From the NCBI RefSeq assembly GCF_900636745.1, contig NZ_LR134310.1, positions 1,542,501-1,606,500 of the forward strand: DNA of 64,000 bases, given 5' to 3'. Every line of letters starts with the position of its first letter. Positions within the stretch are counted from its first letter, which is position 1. Shown one piece after another: positions 18,799-28,425 of the stretch. Below the pieces are notes generated by a model. It was given only the letters and a program-made list of their open reading frames with translations, did not search any database and was not told where the DNA came from. Source of the DNA: Actinobacillus equuli (GTDB lineage Bacteria; Pseudomonadota; Gammaproteobacteria; Enterobacterales; Pasteurellaceae). The position numbers and the translations under genes are program-made.

Positions 18799-19481
18799 TG
18801 TTTCAAGATTATTTAGCCGTCATAGCGCAAGGAATTCCGACCAGTTTAAGTTTAACCGCCGTATCGTTGCTGATTGCCTTTGTGTTAGCAGTGGTTTTTA
18901 CTTTCTTGCTATCAATGGAAAACAAGCTGATTAAAGTGATGGTAAACGGTTATTTAATGTTATTTACCGGTACGCCTTTATTAGTCCAGTTCTTTTTGAT
19001 TTATCACGGGCCGGGGCAGTTCCAATGGATTGTCGATAGCTTTGCATGGCAATTTTTATCGGATGCGTGGTTTTGTGCGGCGTTAGCGTTGGCATTAAAT
19101 AGTGCGGCATACTCAACCCAATTATTCCACGGGGCGGTAAAAGCAATTCCGAAAGGACAATGGGAAACTTGTGCGGCACTTGGTTTAAGTCGTTTAGACA
19201 CCTTGAAAATCTTAATTCCATACGCATTACGCCGTGCGTTACCGTCGTATAGCAATGAGATTATCTTAGTGTTTAAAGGTACATCGTTAGCTTCGACTAT
19301 CACGCTATTGGATATTATGGGCTATGCCCGCCAGTTATACGGTACGGAATACGATGCGATTACTATTTACGGTATTGCCGGAGCGATTTACTTAGTAATT
19401 ACCGGTATTATGACGATTCTGTTACGTAGAGTAGAGGCGAAAGTGCTGGCATTTGAACGTCCGGCAACGGATAAAGCGTAA
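18798..19481 (+). CDS. artM: Arginine ABC transporter permease ArtM
   Basis: Second permease of the arginine importer, 227 residues, with TSLSLTAVSLLIAFVLA in the first span and the docking loop GQWETCAALGLSRLDTLKILIPYALRRALP. The ATG shares a base with the artQ stop (TAATG), so translation is coupled and the two permeases are likely made in equal amounts. It is the last gene of the operon and is followed by two terminator hairpins. Confidence 0.94.
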   Translation: MFQDYLAVIAQGIPTSLSLTAVSLLIAFVLAVVFTFLLSMENKLIKVMVNGYLMLFTGTPLLVQFFLIYHGPGQFQWIVDSFAWQFLSDAWFCAALALALNSAAYSTQLFHGAVKAIPKGQWETCAALGLSRLDTLKILIPYALRRALPSYSNEIILVFKGTSLASTITLLDIMGYARQLYGTEYDAITIYGIAGAIYLVITGIMTILLRRVEAKVLAFERPATDKA

Positions 19482-19494
19482 ATTTTTGCGATGA

Positions 19495-19513
19495 TACTCG
19501 TCTTTGACGAGTA
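19495..19513 (+). terminator. Hairpin after artM
   Basis: Perfect stem TACTCGTC/GACGAGTA with a TTT loop, 13 bases after the artM stop, followed by a T-rich tract. Probable terminator, ahead of the uptake-sequence pair. Confidence 0.7.
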
Positions 19514-19532
19514 CCTTTATTTTTATATACGA

Positions 19533-19590
19533 ACAAGCGGTCTGATTTTGAGAGAAATTTGCAAATTTCCCGTTAAATCAGACCGCTTGT
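19533..19590. terminator. Inverted uptake-sequence pair between artM and tehB
   Basis: Perfect 16-base inverted repeat (ACAAGCGGTCTGATTT and complement) between two converging genes. Confidence 0.75.
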
Positions 19591-19611
19591 TTTTAGGATA
19601 AAATGGATAAA

Positions 19612-20484
19612 TTACGCAACTTTCTTAGCTAACATGGTCGCGAAACGCATTTTAATGCGGTTACCGTTCGCATCGGTTTTATGCAATTCACCCAAATCTT
19701 CGTTGTACTTCACTAATTCCCAACCTTGATAATAGTTCGCTAATTCTCGCTCGCCGAAGGTAAATGAGAATGGCATCGGGCACGGATATTCTTCGGTACT
19801 CATCGCACACACAATTAAGTTATAGCCGCCGACTTTGGTGTTTTTCTGCATATTTTCAATAATTGCCGGAATGCGTTCACGATTTAAGAACATCATCACA
19901 ACTGTCGAAACAATCAGATCATATTCACCGTTTTGATTACCAATTGTCGCTTGGTTAATATCATAAATACCCGTTTCGATATTGCTCAGATTCTCTTTCT
20001 CAATCATATAATTTAAGAATTCGATACTCTCGGCATTATGATCAACCGCTGTCACATCAAAACCTAATAAATTCAGATAGAGTGAATTGCGGCCGCGTCC
20101 GCAACCTAAATCCAACGCTTTACCGGCTTTTACATAATTAACTGCATTTAACACTTCGGAGTGTGTCGTCGTGAGATTATATTTTTTCGCATAGTAATCT
20201 TTTGCTTCACAATAAAATGCGAGCTGACATTCCAAATCATCGGAAAGCGCTTCAACTTTATGCCAAAGTTGGGGTTCAACAAACGGAGGCTGATTTTCAG
20301 AGGTAAAAATCACACTGCTGATTTCTTCACCTTGTTCGGTCAATTCATAAAATTTTAATTCGCCTTTAAGAATAGTCAGCTTTGCCCAAGTCCCTTGTTT
20401 AGTGTTGTGTTTTTCTTGAAACATTTGTGGCAGGCTTTCTTTCGTCCAAACCGGCATTTGTTTGTAGCAAATTAAGTTTTGCAT
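19612..20484 (-). CDS. tehB: Tellurite resistance methyltransferase TehB, long form
   Basis: A 290-residue SAM-dependent methyltransferase linked to tellurite resistance, and in Haemophilus influenzae to oxidative stress and heme use. Residues 1-95 are the small beta-rich N-terminal domain ([19 protein letters not shown]) found in the long form; residues 100-290 are the methyltransferase with the SAM loop [15 protein letters not shown] and the acidic strand VTAVDHN. E. coli TehB lacks the N-terminal domain. No tehA is adjacent. Confidence 0.92.
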   Translation of the reverse strand: MQNLICYKQMPVWTKESLPQMFQEKHNTKQGTWAKLTILKGELKFYELTEQGEEISSVIFTSENQPPFVEPQLWHKVEALSDDLECQLAFYCEAKDYYAKKYNLTTTHSEVLNAVNYVKAGKALDLGCGRGRNSLYLNLLGFDVTAVDHNAESIEFLNYMIEKENLSNIETGIYDINQATIGNQNGEYDLIVSTVVMMFLNRERIPAIIENMQKNTKVGGYNLIVCAMSTEEYPCPMPFSFTFGERELANYYQGWELVKYNEDLGELHKTDANGNRIKMRFATMLAKKVA

Positions 20485-20545
20485 AATTGATCCTCTCTAA
20501 CAAAATAAGATAATGCTGAATTTTACTCCTCTGATTTCTCTAGGC

Positions 20546-20574
20546 AATAAAAAAACCGACTAAAATAGTCGGTT
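20546..20574 (-). terminator. Intrinsic terminator of the flavin reductase unit
   Basis: Perfect 9-bp stem AACCGACTA/TAGTCGGTT with an AAA loop; on the minus strand it is followed by a run of T residues. It ends the rsmD/DUF440/flavin-reductase direction. Confidence 0.9.
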
Positions 20575-20597
20575 ATATCAAAAATACCTAAGATTTA

Positions 20598-21110
20598 TTA
20601 GATCTCTAAGCTTTTAAATTGGCGACCGAAATAGACTAAACCGGTATTTGGGGTGACATCAATATGTTTCAGTTCAACCATAAAAATCGTATGCGTACCC
20701 ACCGAATGCGTATCAACAATATCACCTTGTAAAGACGAGATTGAACCGCGTAACACCGGTTGTCCGTTAATCCCTTCATCCCAAATATCCCAAGCGAAAC
20801 GCTCTTCCATACTGCTATTCAGCATACAAGCAAAATGCTTCGCCATGTCTTCTTGTTCATGACTTAATACGTTAATACACACTTTACCGTTTTGTTTGAT
20901 GATATCGTGTACGGAGCTGTTTTGATTAATACAGAAAAGTAATGTCGGTGGCGTATCGGTAACCGAGCAAACTGATGATACAGTGATCCCGATTTTGCCG
21001 GCGGCGCCATTGGTGGTAACAATGCTTACCGCAGCAGATAAATGCGCCATCGCATTACGAAATTGTTGTGAAAATTCAGGTACCTCTTGAGGTTTTGGAA
21101 TACAAGACAT
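20598..21110 (-). CDS. Flavin reductase-like protein (HpaC family)
   Basis: A 170-residue FMN-binding split-barrel protein resembling HpaC, the reductase component that supplies reduced flavin to 4-hydroxyphenylacetate 3-monooxygenase. Typical features are FRNAMAHLSAAVSIVTTNGAAGKIGITVSSVCSVTDTPPTLLFCIN near the start and the GxHTIFMVELKHI stretch near the C-terminus. No monooxygenase (HpaB) gene is near, so it may serve another flavin-dependent enzyme or act as a general flavin reductase. It lies 15 bases after the DUF440 gene and is probably cotranscribed. Confidence 0.82.
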   Translation of the reverse strand: MSCIPKPQEVPEFSQQFRNAMAHLSAAVSIVTTNGAAGKIGITVSSVCSVTDTPPTLLFCINQNSSVHDIIKQNGKVCINVLSHEQEDMAKHFACMLNSSMEERFAWDIWDEGINGQPVLRGSISSLQGDIVDTHSVGTHTIFMVELKHIDVTPNTGLVYFGRQFKSLEI

Positions 21111-21125
21111 AAATCTCCTTTTAAA

Positions 21126-21437
21126 TTATTCTTTCCAGATAACGTGATATTCTCGGTTATCCGCATCGTGAGAAATCAAGAAACGTGCGAATACATCGTC
21201 CATTTCATCTTTATCGTTTACTAAACCGACCCATACTTCAGCAAAAGCGTCAGGATCGATTAATGTGCCTATTTCTTGATCCCAATTTTCTGAGGTTTCA
21301 ACCATTTCAACGGCGCCACGCTCTTCAAATTGTAAATTGAATAATAAAATATCCGCAGGATCTAAATTCTCACCTGCCATTTCAAGGAAAATATCATAAG
21401 CGAGATCAATCGCTTCATCTGGAGTTAATTTGTTCAT
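21126..21437 (-). CDS. Putative double-stranded DNA mimic protein (DUF440, YciU/HI1450 type)
   Basis: A 103-residue, very acidic protein of the DUF440 family. The motif [37 protein letters not shown] matches E. coli YciU and H. influenzae HI1450, whose structure suggested that its surface charges imitate DNA; HU has been proposed as a partner. It lies between rsmD and the flavin reductase in the same direction. Confidence 0.92.
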   Translation of the reverse strand: MNKLTPDEAIDLAYDIFLEMAGENLDPADILLFNLQFEERGAVEMVETSENWDQEIGTLIDPDAFAEVWVGLVNDKDEMDDVFARFLISHDADNREYHVIWKE

Positions 21438-21501
21438 AATTTGTTTCTTTTATGTAAAAAATAGCGACCTAATTTGCCAATAAAGGTTAAAAAAGTCAAA
21501 T

Positions 21502-22095
21502 TTATAGACATTGGATCAAGCGACTTATTACTTGTCCGGCGGTTTTTTCTTTAATAATTTGCCAATTGCTCGGTAATTCAAGCGGCGGATGATTCTTTTC
21601 CGTTTCCACATAAATCAGCGCATTGTCGGCAAGCCATTGGTTATCGGCTAAGAGTTTTAGTACCTTCGGTACAAAGCCGTGATTAAAAGGCGGATCGACA
21701 AATACCACTTCAAACCCCTGATCAGGATTTTTTTGGGCTAAATATTGCAGCGTATCGGTATTAATCACTGTACCATTGGTGGTTTTAAGTGAGGTTAAAT
21801 TATTTTTCAGCAGATTTGCCGCATTTGCAAATTTTTCAAGAAAAACAACCGCTTGTGCTTGGCGAGAGAGCGCTTCGATACCAAGTGAGCCACTGCCTGC
21901 AAAACAATCTAAACAGCGACTGCCTGCCACATCATTCATTAGCCAATTAAACAGAGTTTCTTTCACTCGGTCGGTGGTCGGGCGTAAACCTTCCGCATTT
22001 AACACCGGCAGCTTTCGCCCTCGCCAAAGCCCGGCAATGACACGCACTTCGCCGGTCGGCTTATTTTGTAAAGTGGAATTACGATTTTTTTTCAT
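21502..22095 (-). CDS. rsmD: 16S rRNA m2G966 methyltransferase RsmD
   Basis: RsmD methylates G966 of 16S rRNA in the assembled small subunit. The 197-residue product has the N-terminal RVIAGLWRGRKLPV element, RPTTDRVKETLFNWL, the SAM-binding CLDCFAGSGSLGIEALSR and the catalytic DPPF in VFVDPPFNHG. The gene is divergent from ftsY across 77 bases, an arrangement shared with E. coli. Confidence 0.95.
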   Translation of the reverse strand: MKKNRNSTLQNKPTGEVRVIAGLWRGRKLPVLNAEGLRPTTDRVKETLFNWLMNDVAGSRCLDCFAGSGSLGIEALSRQAQAVVFLEKFANAANLLKNNLTSLKTTNGTVINTDTLQYLAQKNPDQGFEVVFVDPPFNHGFVPKVLKLLADNQWLADNALIYVETEKNHPPLELPSNWQIIKEKTAGQVISRLIQCL

Positions 22096-22172
22096 ACTAA
22101 CTAAAGGAAAAATAAGGATTATTTGATAAACTACACAAGTTTAGTCCATTTTAAAGGAAAAGTGAGAAAAAT

Positions 22173-23867
22173 ATGGCAGAAAAGAAAAAAGGTTTTTGGT
22201 CTTGGCTAGGTTTTGGTAAAAAAGATGAGCCGAAACAAGACGATGTTCCGGCGGAACAAAATGTTGAATCTACAGCAGAAACGCTAGAACAAAAAGTCGA
22301 GCAAGCAGAACAAAAAGCCGAGCAGCTACAAGAGACAGTAGAACAAAAATTAGAAGATCTTGAAGATAAAATTGAAGATAAGTTTGAGCAAATTACCTCG
22401 CAGCCGGAAATCAAAGAATTTGTTGATTCAGTTGAGCAAAAAGCGGAACAGGTTGAGGATTTTGTTGAGCGCATTGAAGATGCGATTGAGCAAAAGTTTG
22501 AACAAATCGAAGAATTCGTTGAACAAAAATCAGAGCAAATTGAGCAATTTGTTGAGGATAAAGTCGAAGAAGCCAAAAGCTTTTTGCATGAGACCGCGGA
22601 CAAGATAGAGCAATCTTTTGAGCAAGAGAAAGAACAATCCGTTTCAATTATTGATACGGCTAAGGCTGAAGTAACACAAGACGTTGAGGAAGTTACAGTA
22701 CAAGCGGTCGAATTTAGCGAGAATCTTGCAAATGAAACGACAACTGAGCCGGTAAATCATCATCAACAAATCGAAGAACGTGTTGAAAAAGTTGTGGAAG
22801 CGGAGCTTGCGGGTGAAGTGAAAACAAAATCGGATGCGGAAGAAAACTTTGAAGAGTTGGAAGAATTAGTTGAGCTTGAGGCAGAAAAAGCAGAACACGC
22901 GCAAGCTGAGCAGAAAGCGGATGATTACCAAGAAAAACCAAGTGAAGGTGGTTTTTTCAGCCGCTTGTTAAAAGGGCTCGTTAAAACGAAACAAAGCATC
23001 GGTTCCGGTTTCCGTAATTTCTTTAGTGGCAAAAAAATCGATGATGATTTATTCGAAGAACTGGAAGAGCAGTTATTGGTCGCCGATTTGGGTATGCCGA
23101 CCACAACTAAGATTATTAACAGCCTCACGCAGCACGCAACTAAACAGCAGTTAAAAGATGCGGATTTACTTTATCAGCAACTTAAAGTTGAGTTAGGTGA
23201 AGTATTAAAACCGGTTAGCCAACCGCTTGAAATCGATACAAGTAAAAAGCCTTATGTAATTTTAATGGTTGGGGTAAACGGGGTGGGTAAAACCACAACT
23301 ATCGGTAAATTAGCGCGTAAATTCCAAGCGGAAGGTAAATCCGTAATGCTTGCAGCCGGTGATACTTTCCGTGCCGCAGCAGTAGAACAGTTACAAGTTT
23401 GGGGTGAACGTAACAATATTCCGGTGGTCGCACAATCTACCGGTTCGGACTCCGCTTCGGTGATTTTTGATGCGATGCAATCGGCTGCATCAAAAGGGAT
23501 TGATATCTTAATCGCAGATACCGCCGGTCGTTTGCAGAATAAAAACAACTTAATGGATGAGCTGAAAAAAATCGTACGTGTGATGAAAAAATATGATGAA
23601 AGCGCACCGCACGAAATTATGCTTACCTTAGATGCCGGTACAGGACAAAATGCGATTAGCCAAGCGAAGTTATTTAACGAAGCGGTTGGTTTAACCGGTA
23701 TTACCTTAACTAAATTAGACGGTACGGCAAAAGGCGGTGTGATCTTTGCGATTGCCGACCAATTTAACATTCCGATTCGCTTTATCGGGGTCGGTGAAAA
23801 AATAGAAGATCTCCGCCCATTTAATGCGGAAGAATTTATCGAAGCATTATTTGAACACGAAGAATAA
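22173..23867 (+). CDS. ftsY: Signal recognition particle receptor FtsY with a very long acidic N-terminus
   Basis: FtsY is the SRP receptor GTPase that docks ribosomes making membrane proteins. The first 20 residues (MAEKKKGFWSWLGFGKK) are a membrane-binding amphipathic helix. Residues about 20-255 are an acidic, low-complexity A domain full of EQK/VEQ units, predicted coiled. The NG GTPase domain follows from about residue 258, with GVNGVGKTTT, DTAGR, and TKLDGTAKGG. The protein is 564 residues against about 497 in E. coli, the excess being in the A domain. It starts the ftsY-E-X string; rpoH is not next to it here. Confidence 0.95.
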   Translation: MAEKKKGFWSWLGFGKKDEPKQDDVPAEQNVESTAETLEQKVEQAEQKAEQLQETVEQKLEDLEDKIEDKFEQITSQPEIKEFVDSVEQKAEQVEDFVERIEDAIEQKFEQIEEFVEQKSEQIEQFVEDKVEEAKSFLHETADKIEQSFEQEKEQSVSIIDTAKAEVTQDVEEVTVQAVEFSENLANETTTEPVNHHQQIEERVEKVVEAELAGEVKTKSDAEENFEELEELVELEAEKAEHAQAEQKADDYQEKPSEGGFFSRLLKGLVKTKQSIGSGFRNFFSGKKIDDDLFEELEEQLLVADLGMPTTTKIINSLTQHATKQQLKDADLLYQQLKVELGEVLKPVSQPLEIDTSKKPYVILMVGVNGVGKTTTIGKLARKFQAEGKSVMLAAGDTFRAAAVEQLQVWGERNNIPVVAQSTGSDSASVIFDAMQSAASKGIDILIADTAGRLQNKNNLMDELKKIVRVMKKYDESAPHEIMLTLDAGTGQNAISQAKLFNEAVGLTGITLTKLDGTAKGGVIFAIADQFNIPIRFIGVGEKIEDLRPFNAEEFIEALFEHEE

Positions 23868-23968
23868 CAACAATTATTACGAGCAGGCGGAGAAAGATAT
23901 TTTTGCAAAAAATAAGCAAAATTAGACCGCTATTTTTGAGTGTATCGTGGTAGAAAAAGGTAAACACA

Positions 23969-24622
23969 ATGATTAAATTCACAAATGTAAGTAAAGCCTA
24001 TAAAGGCGGCAAGCCGGCATTACAAGGTATTAATTTCCATTTGCCGGTTGGCGGTATGGCGTATTTAACCGGTCACTCCGGTGCCGGTAAAAGTACCTTG
24101 CTTAAGCTGATTATGGGCATTGAGCGTGCAAATGGTGGGCAAGTGATGTTTAACGGACATGATATTACACGTCTTGAAGCACATGAATTGCCGTTTTTAC
24201 GCCGCCAAATCGGTATGGTTCACCAAGATTACCGTTTACTTACCGATCGTACCATTCTGGATAATGTCGCTTTACCGTTGATTATCCAAGGTATGAATCA
24301 ACAAGTGGTTGAGCGTGAAGCTCGTATCGCTTTAGAACGTGTCGGCTTGGCAAATAAAGCCAATTATTTACCGTTACACCTTTCAGGCGGTGAACAACAA
24401 CGTGTGGATATTGCCCGTGCGATTGTACATCGTCCGATTTTATTATTAGCCGATGAACCGACCGGTAACTTAGACGAGAAATTATCGTTTGAGATTTTCC
24501 GTTTATTTGAAGAATTTAATCAATCCGGCACAACAGTATTGGTCGCAACTCACGATACCAATATTATTTCAAAACGTCCGAAACCATGCTTAGTATTAGA
24601 GCAAGGTCATCTCAGAAATTAA
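23969..24622 (+). CDS. ftsE: Cell division ATP-binding protein FtsE
   Basis: FtsE is the ATPase that, with FtsX, regulates septal peptidoglycan hydrolysis. The 217-residue product shows Walker [10 protein letters not shown], the Q-loop HQDYRLL, signature LSGGEQQR, Walker [14 protein letters not shown] and a switch histidine in ATHD. A USS-like AT-rich gap of 100 bases separates it from ftsY, and ftsX follows after nine bases. Confidence 0.96.
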   Translation: MIKFTNVSKAYKGGKPALQGINFHLPVGGMAYLTGHSGAGKSTLLKLIMGIERANGGQVMFNGHDITRLEAHELPFLRRQIGMVHQDYRLLTDRTILDNVALPLIIQGMNQQVVEREARIALERVGLANKANYLPLHLSGGEQQRVDIARAIVHRPILLLADEPTGNLDEKLSFEIFRLFEEFNQSGTTVLVATHDTNIISKRPKPCLVLEQGHLRN

Positions 24623-24631
24623 GGAAACAAT

Positions 24632-25570
24632 ATGGCTCGTTCATTTAATACCAGCTTTGGTGCGCAAACACGTTATACCTTACGTTCTGTATGGCAAGAT
24701 CTTCTAAAACGTAAGTTTGGAACTTTTTTAACCGTATTAGTGATTGCGGTATCACTCACTATTCCGACCGTAAGTTATTTACTTTGGAAAAATACCCATC
24801 AGGCAGCGACAGAGTTTTATCCGGAACCGGAGCTCACGATTTATTTGCATAAAAATCTTGCTGAACATGATGTGAATGCCGTGGTAGAACGTATTCGCCA
24901 CTTTGATGCGGATAAAATTGAATCATTGAACTATATTTCTCGTCAGCAGAGTTTAGATGAATTTCGTTCATGGTCTGGCTTTGGTGAAGCTTTAGATATT
25001 ATTGATGATAATCCGCTACCGGCGGTGGTTACCCTCAAACCGAAAAAACAGTTTACTGGTAATGATGCGATGCTTGAATTGCGTAACGGTTTACAGGCGA
25101 TTAAAGGTGTACAAGAGGTTCGTCTAGATAACGGTTGGTTAGAAAAATTAACCGCTTTAACTTGGCTGATTGCTCGAATCGCAATGGTTTGTACGGTGTT
25201 GATGCTAATTGCGGTGTTTTTAGTGGTGGGAAATGCGGTGCGTACTGATGTAGCAAATAGCAAAGCTTCAATTGAAGTGCAGCAATTATTAGGCGCAACG
25301 GATCACTTTATTGCTCGTCCGTTCCTTTATACCGGTATGATTTACGGCTTTTTCGGCAGTTTGCTTGCTATTCTGTTTAGTGCGGTTTTAATCAGTTACT
25401 TTACCGGTGTAGTGAAATATGTCACCGATATGTTCACGGTGAAATTTGAGTTAAACGGCTTGGATTTTAGTGAAATGTTTTTCTTGATTGTGGCGTGTAT
25501 TTTTATTGGCTGGCTATCGGCAAAAATTGCGACCAACCGTCATATACACCGAATCGGTTCTCGCTACTAA
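24632..25570 (+). CDS. ftsX: Cell division protein FtsX
   Basis: FtsX is the inner-membrane partner of FtsE that signals to the periplasmic amidase activator EnvC. The 312-residue protein has a cytoplasmic N-terminus, one span near residues 30-50, a periplasmic loop of about 110 residues, then three C-terminal spans, the standard layout. It is nine bases behind ftsE and ends at a bidirectional terminator. Confidence 0.95.
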   Translation: MARSFNTSFGAQTRYTLRSVWQDLLKRKFGTFLTVLVIAVSLTIPTVSYLLWKNTHQAATEFYPEPELTIYLHKNLAEHDVNAVVERIRHFDADKIESLNYISRQQSLDEFRSWSGFGEALDIIDDNPLPAVVTLKPKKQFTGNDAMLELRNGLQAIKGVQEVRLDNGWLEKLTALTWLIARIAMVCTVLMLIAVFLVVGNAVRTDVANSKASIEVQQLLGATDHFIARPFLYTGMIYGFFGSLLAILFSAVLISYFTGVVKYVTDMFTVKFELNGLDFSEMFFLIVACIFIGWLSAKIATNRHIHRIGSRY

Positions 25571-25586
25571 GCTAATTTAAGGCAAT

Positions 25587-25622
25587 AAAAAACGGATATT
25601 CAGTGATGAATATCCGTTTTTT
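25587..25622. terminator. Bidirectional terminator between ftsX and the autotransporter
   Basis: Stem AAACGGATATT with its complement, loop of eight bases, A-run on the left and T-run on the right; usable from both sides. Confidence 0.92.
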
Positions 25623-25628
25623 ATATGG

Positions 25629-28424
25629 TTAGAACTGGTAGTTCAGATTTAATTTTGCGACATTTTGCTGCGCCACTTTTGAACCGTCAGTAACACCGGC
25701 TGAAAGTCTGAGTTTGAGATTTTGATATCCCATTTCCACACCTGCCGCTAAATGTTGGCGATTGCCGGTTTCTAAGCTGAATTCGCGATCCGCCACTTTA
25801 ATTTCCGCATCGCCGTTATGTACCCAATACTCTGCAGAGATTAATGGTTTAATATTAAAGTGAGTGTTTAGAGCAAACTTATAGCCTAGCTCAAGTCCTG
25901 CAAAATAGCTGACAAAATCGACCGCTTGTTCTTGCACATTTAGTCCGTCCAATTGGTAATTAGCATGGCCTAAATGATTATAGCGAATACCTGTTTTCGC
26001 GGTGGCTTCAAGCTGATTCCAAGTTAGTTCCTGTCCTAAAGTTAAGCCGGTTTGTACAAGTTTACGGCTAAAGCTATCGGTTTGGTTTGCCGATTTTAGC
26101 TTATTTTTAATTCGTCCCGCACCTAGATCCAATGCAGCAAATGTACCATTATTTGTTTGATATTTCACAAATGCGGAAGCAATTTGCAAATGATGTTTAC
26201 CGTTGTTATAAGCAAAATCATTGCTATTACGCACATCGGTTAAGATAGCACCAACTTGTGTATTGGCATTTACTAAACCGCTTACACCAAGCTGAGAACG
26301 GAAGCTATCTGTTTCATAATGTTGCTGTGCATTACGATAAGCAGAGCTATTCGTAACCGTGTTATTAGACCATACACGGAACTGATTACCATCGGTTGGG
26401 AATTTTTCAATCACTTGCTGAGCGATATCCATATTCACATCCGCAATACTATTTAATTGCGCCGCTGCGTTTGATTCGACTAAATTCGAAATTCGCTGAG
26501 CTTTTTGCTGTTGCTGCAGCAACATTTCCGCTTGGTGCAATGCAGCAATTAAAGCATCGGTGTCTAATTCTGTAACTTGTACATTAGGTTTAGTATCTGC
26601 GGTTACACTATCCCCATTTTGTTTGATGTTTGGAATCGGTGCATTATTAGTGTCTTCGGTTACGCTGTCCCCATTTTGTTTGATATTTGGAACCGGTGCA
26701 TTAGGTTTAGTATCTGTGGTTACGCTGTCCCCATTTTGTTTGATATTTGGAACCGGTGCGTTAGGTTTAGTATCTGCAGTTACGCTGTCTCCATTTTGTT
26801 TGATATTTGGAACCGGTGCATTAGGTTTAGTATCTGTGGTTACGCTGTCCCCATTTTGTTTGATATTTGGAACCGGTGCATTAGGTTTAGTATCTGCAGT
26901 TACGCTGTCTCCATTTTGTTTGATATTTGGAACCAGTGCATTAGGTTTAGTATCTGCAGTTACGCTGTCTCCATTTTGCTTGATATTTGGAACCAGTGCA
27001 TTAGGTTTAGTATCTGCAGTTACGCTGTCTCCATTTTGCTTGATATTTGGAACCGGTGCATTAGGTTTAGTATCTGCAGTTACGCTGTCTCCATTTTGTT
27101 TGATGTTTGGAACCGGTGCATTAGGTTTAGTATCTGCAGTTACGCTGTCCCCATTTTGTTTGATATTTGGAACCGGTGCATTGGGTTTAGAATCTGCGGT
27201 TACGCTATCTCCATTTTGCTTAATTTCAGAATTTGCTAGATCAGTGGTAGCTTTGTATTCACCATTCTCATTTTTGAAATTGAGTAAACTATTAGGGGCG
27301 GTAACATTAATTGTATTTTTATTATTTTTTGCGGTTACATATGCTTTGTCTTTTTGGATATTAGTTCCTGAAATAACAACGTTTAAATTACCAGATACTT
27401 CACCAGTGATTGTAAGCTTGTTGTCATCTTTTAGACGAATTTCATTATCCCCTTCGCTCTTGATACTACCTAAATTAATCGGGTTTATACCGAAGAAGTC
27501 ATCAGAAGCGTTATTAGCATTGATTTTACTCCCCTCTTTAAGGGTAAGTGTACCGTTGATGCTTAAATTATTGACTGAAATATTTGATTTATTAGAAAGC
27601 GTTAGATTTTGAATTTCAACAATTGAGGTATCCTTAAACCCTGTTACCCCTTTGATTTCTAGACTATTATTGGTTGAATGTGCTCCATTGAAACGGTTTA
27701 CGTTTTGTGATTCTGTAATGACTTCTACTTTTCCTGAAACAGGATTGTTCTCTATACCCAATGCGACAGCATCTAAGACCGATGAAGACTTATCAATAAT
27801 AATTTTTGAGTTCGTTGTTTTTTCTTTATTGTTTAAGTTACCTGCAATAATATTTTTTACCGTTGTATTTTTTAAGATTAGTTCAGCATTATTATTATCA
27901 CCGTTAGTATTAAGACCATTACCTAATACGATTGTTGGGCGAGTACGTTCATTCCAACGGGCAATGCTTGTATCCACATTATCAAGTTCAAGTTTGTTAC
28001 CATTTAGATAAATAAATTGATCAAACTCATTATCGATTACGTAATTTGGATCTAAACTAATTTGATTAGTAATTGGTGGTAGCTCGAGTTTTAGATTTTT
28101 TAGTGTGACATTACCGCTAAGAGAAAGTGGAGCTCCTCGTACAGTCAAGGAATTATTATTCCCTTCTATAGTGATGCTATTTCCTAAAGTGAAAGGCAAG
28201 ATCCCATTTGCTGTTTCGGTATATTTGCTTACTACAATGTTATTCAATAAGGAAATAACAGTACCTTTTTTTCCTAATGAATTTTGAACGGCATTCTCAA
28301 ATTCAGCTTGAGAAGAAACAGCAATAATGCTCTGAGCATAAACAATTTGTGGAGTAAGCAATACAGAAGAAGCTGGCACTCCGAATAAGATAGCTAATGC
28401 AACACGATTTTTAGTAAATTTCAT
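25629..28424 (-). CDS. Repeat-bearing type Va autotransporter, probable surface protein
   Basis: A 931-residue secreted surface protein. Residues 1-31 are a signal peptide cut after VYAQ or nearby. Residues about 33-395 form a beta-helix-like passenger with many short strand/turn units (LKNLKLELPP, NGLNTNGDNNNAELILKNTTVKN). Residues about 399-617 are eleven near-identical 20-residue repeats of NIKQNGDSVTADTKPNAPVP. Residues about 655-931 are a 12-strand autotransporter barrel ending in NLNYQF, with the terminal aromatic needed for BAM assembly. No protease or catalytic motif is seen. The role is unknown; adhesion or immune display is inference. The AT-only leader hairpin and repeats suggest variable expression or length. 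Confidence 0.88.
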   Translation of the reverse strand: MKFTKNRVALAILFGVPASSVLLTPQIVYAQSIIAVSSQAEFENAVQNSLGKKGTVISLLNNIVVSKYTETANGILPFTLGNSITIEGNNNSLTVRGAPLSLSGNVTLKNLKLELPPITNQISLDPNYVIDNEFDQFIYLNGNKLELDNVDTSIARWNERTRPTIVLGNGLNTNGDNNNAELILKNTTVKNIIAGNLNNKEKTTNSKIIIDKSSSVLDAVALGIENNPVSGKVEVITESQNVNRFNGAHSTNNSLEIKGVTGFKDTSIVEIQNLTLSNKSNISVNNLSINGTLTLKEGSKINANNASDDFFGINPINLGSIKSEGDNEIRLKDDNKLTITGEVSGNLNVVISGTNIQKDKAYVTAKNNKNTINVTAPNSLLNFKNENGEYKATTDLANSEIKQNGDSVTADSKPNAPVPNIKQNGDSVTADTKPNAPVPNIKQNGDSVTADTKPNAPVPNIKQNGDSVTADTKPNALVPNIKQNGDSVTADTKPNALVPNIKQNGDSVTADTKPNAPVPNIKQNGDSVTTDTKPNAPVPNIKQNGDSVTADTKPNAPVPNIKQNGDSVTTDTKPNAPVPNIKQNGDSVTEDTNNAPIPNIKQNGDSVTADTKPNVQVTELDTDALIAALHQAEMLLQQQQKAQRISNLVESNAAAQLNSIADVNMDIAQQVIEKFPTDGNQFRVWSNNTVTNSSAYRNAQQHYETDSFRSQLGVSGLVNANTQVGAILTDVRNSNDFAYNNGKHHLQIASAFVKYQTNNGTFAALDLGAGRIKNKLKSANQTDSFSRKLVQTGLTLGQELTWNQLEATAKTGIRYNHLGHANYQLDGLNVQEQAVDFVSYFAGLELGYKFALNTHFNIKPLISAEYWVHNGDAEIKVADREFSLETGNRQHLAAGVEMGYQNLKLRLSAGVTDGSKVAQQNVAKLNLNYQF
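26572..27228 (-). repeat. Tandem 60-bp repeat array in the autotransporter gene
   Basis: Eleven units of 60 bases (one of 57) encoding NIKQNGDSVTADTKPNAPVP, with a few changes: Ala/Thr/Glu after SVT, Pro/Leu after NA, and a 19-residue unit (TEDTNNAPIP) near the C-terminal end. The unit edges diverge (first unit SEIKQ.. and ADSKP; last unit NVQVT), while central units are nearly identical in DNA, the pattern of recent expansion. Unit length in whole codons means copy-number change keeps the frame. Confidence 0.95.
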
Positions 28425-28425
28425 A

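Noticed and set aside
22151-22647. Minus-strand Ser/Cys- or Leu-rich frames opposite ftsY
   Set aside because: They mirror the EQK-rich low-complexity codons of FtsY and have no start signals.
23868-23968. rpoH or another gene expected near ftsEX
   Set aside because: The gap after ftsY is only 100 bases and ftsX is followed by a terminator and the autotransporter; rpoH is not in this window.
26572-27228. CRISPR-like array
   Set aside because: Units are directly tandem with no unique spacers, lie within a coding frame, and encode a peptide repeat; no cas genes are nearby.
26560-27612. Long plus-strand open frames across the autotransporter repeats (350 and 220 codons)
   Set aside because: They arise because the repeated 60-base unit has no stop in those frames. 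They lack a ribosome binding site and produce meaningless repeats, while the minus-strand frame has signal peptide, passenger and barrel.
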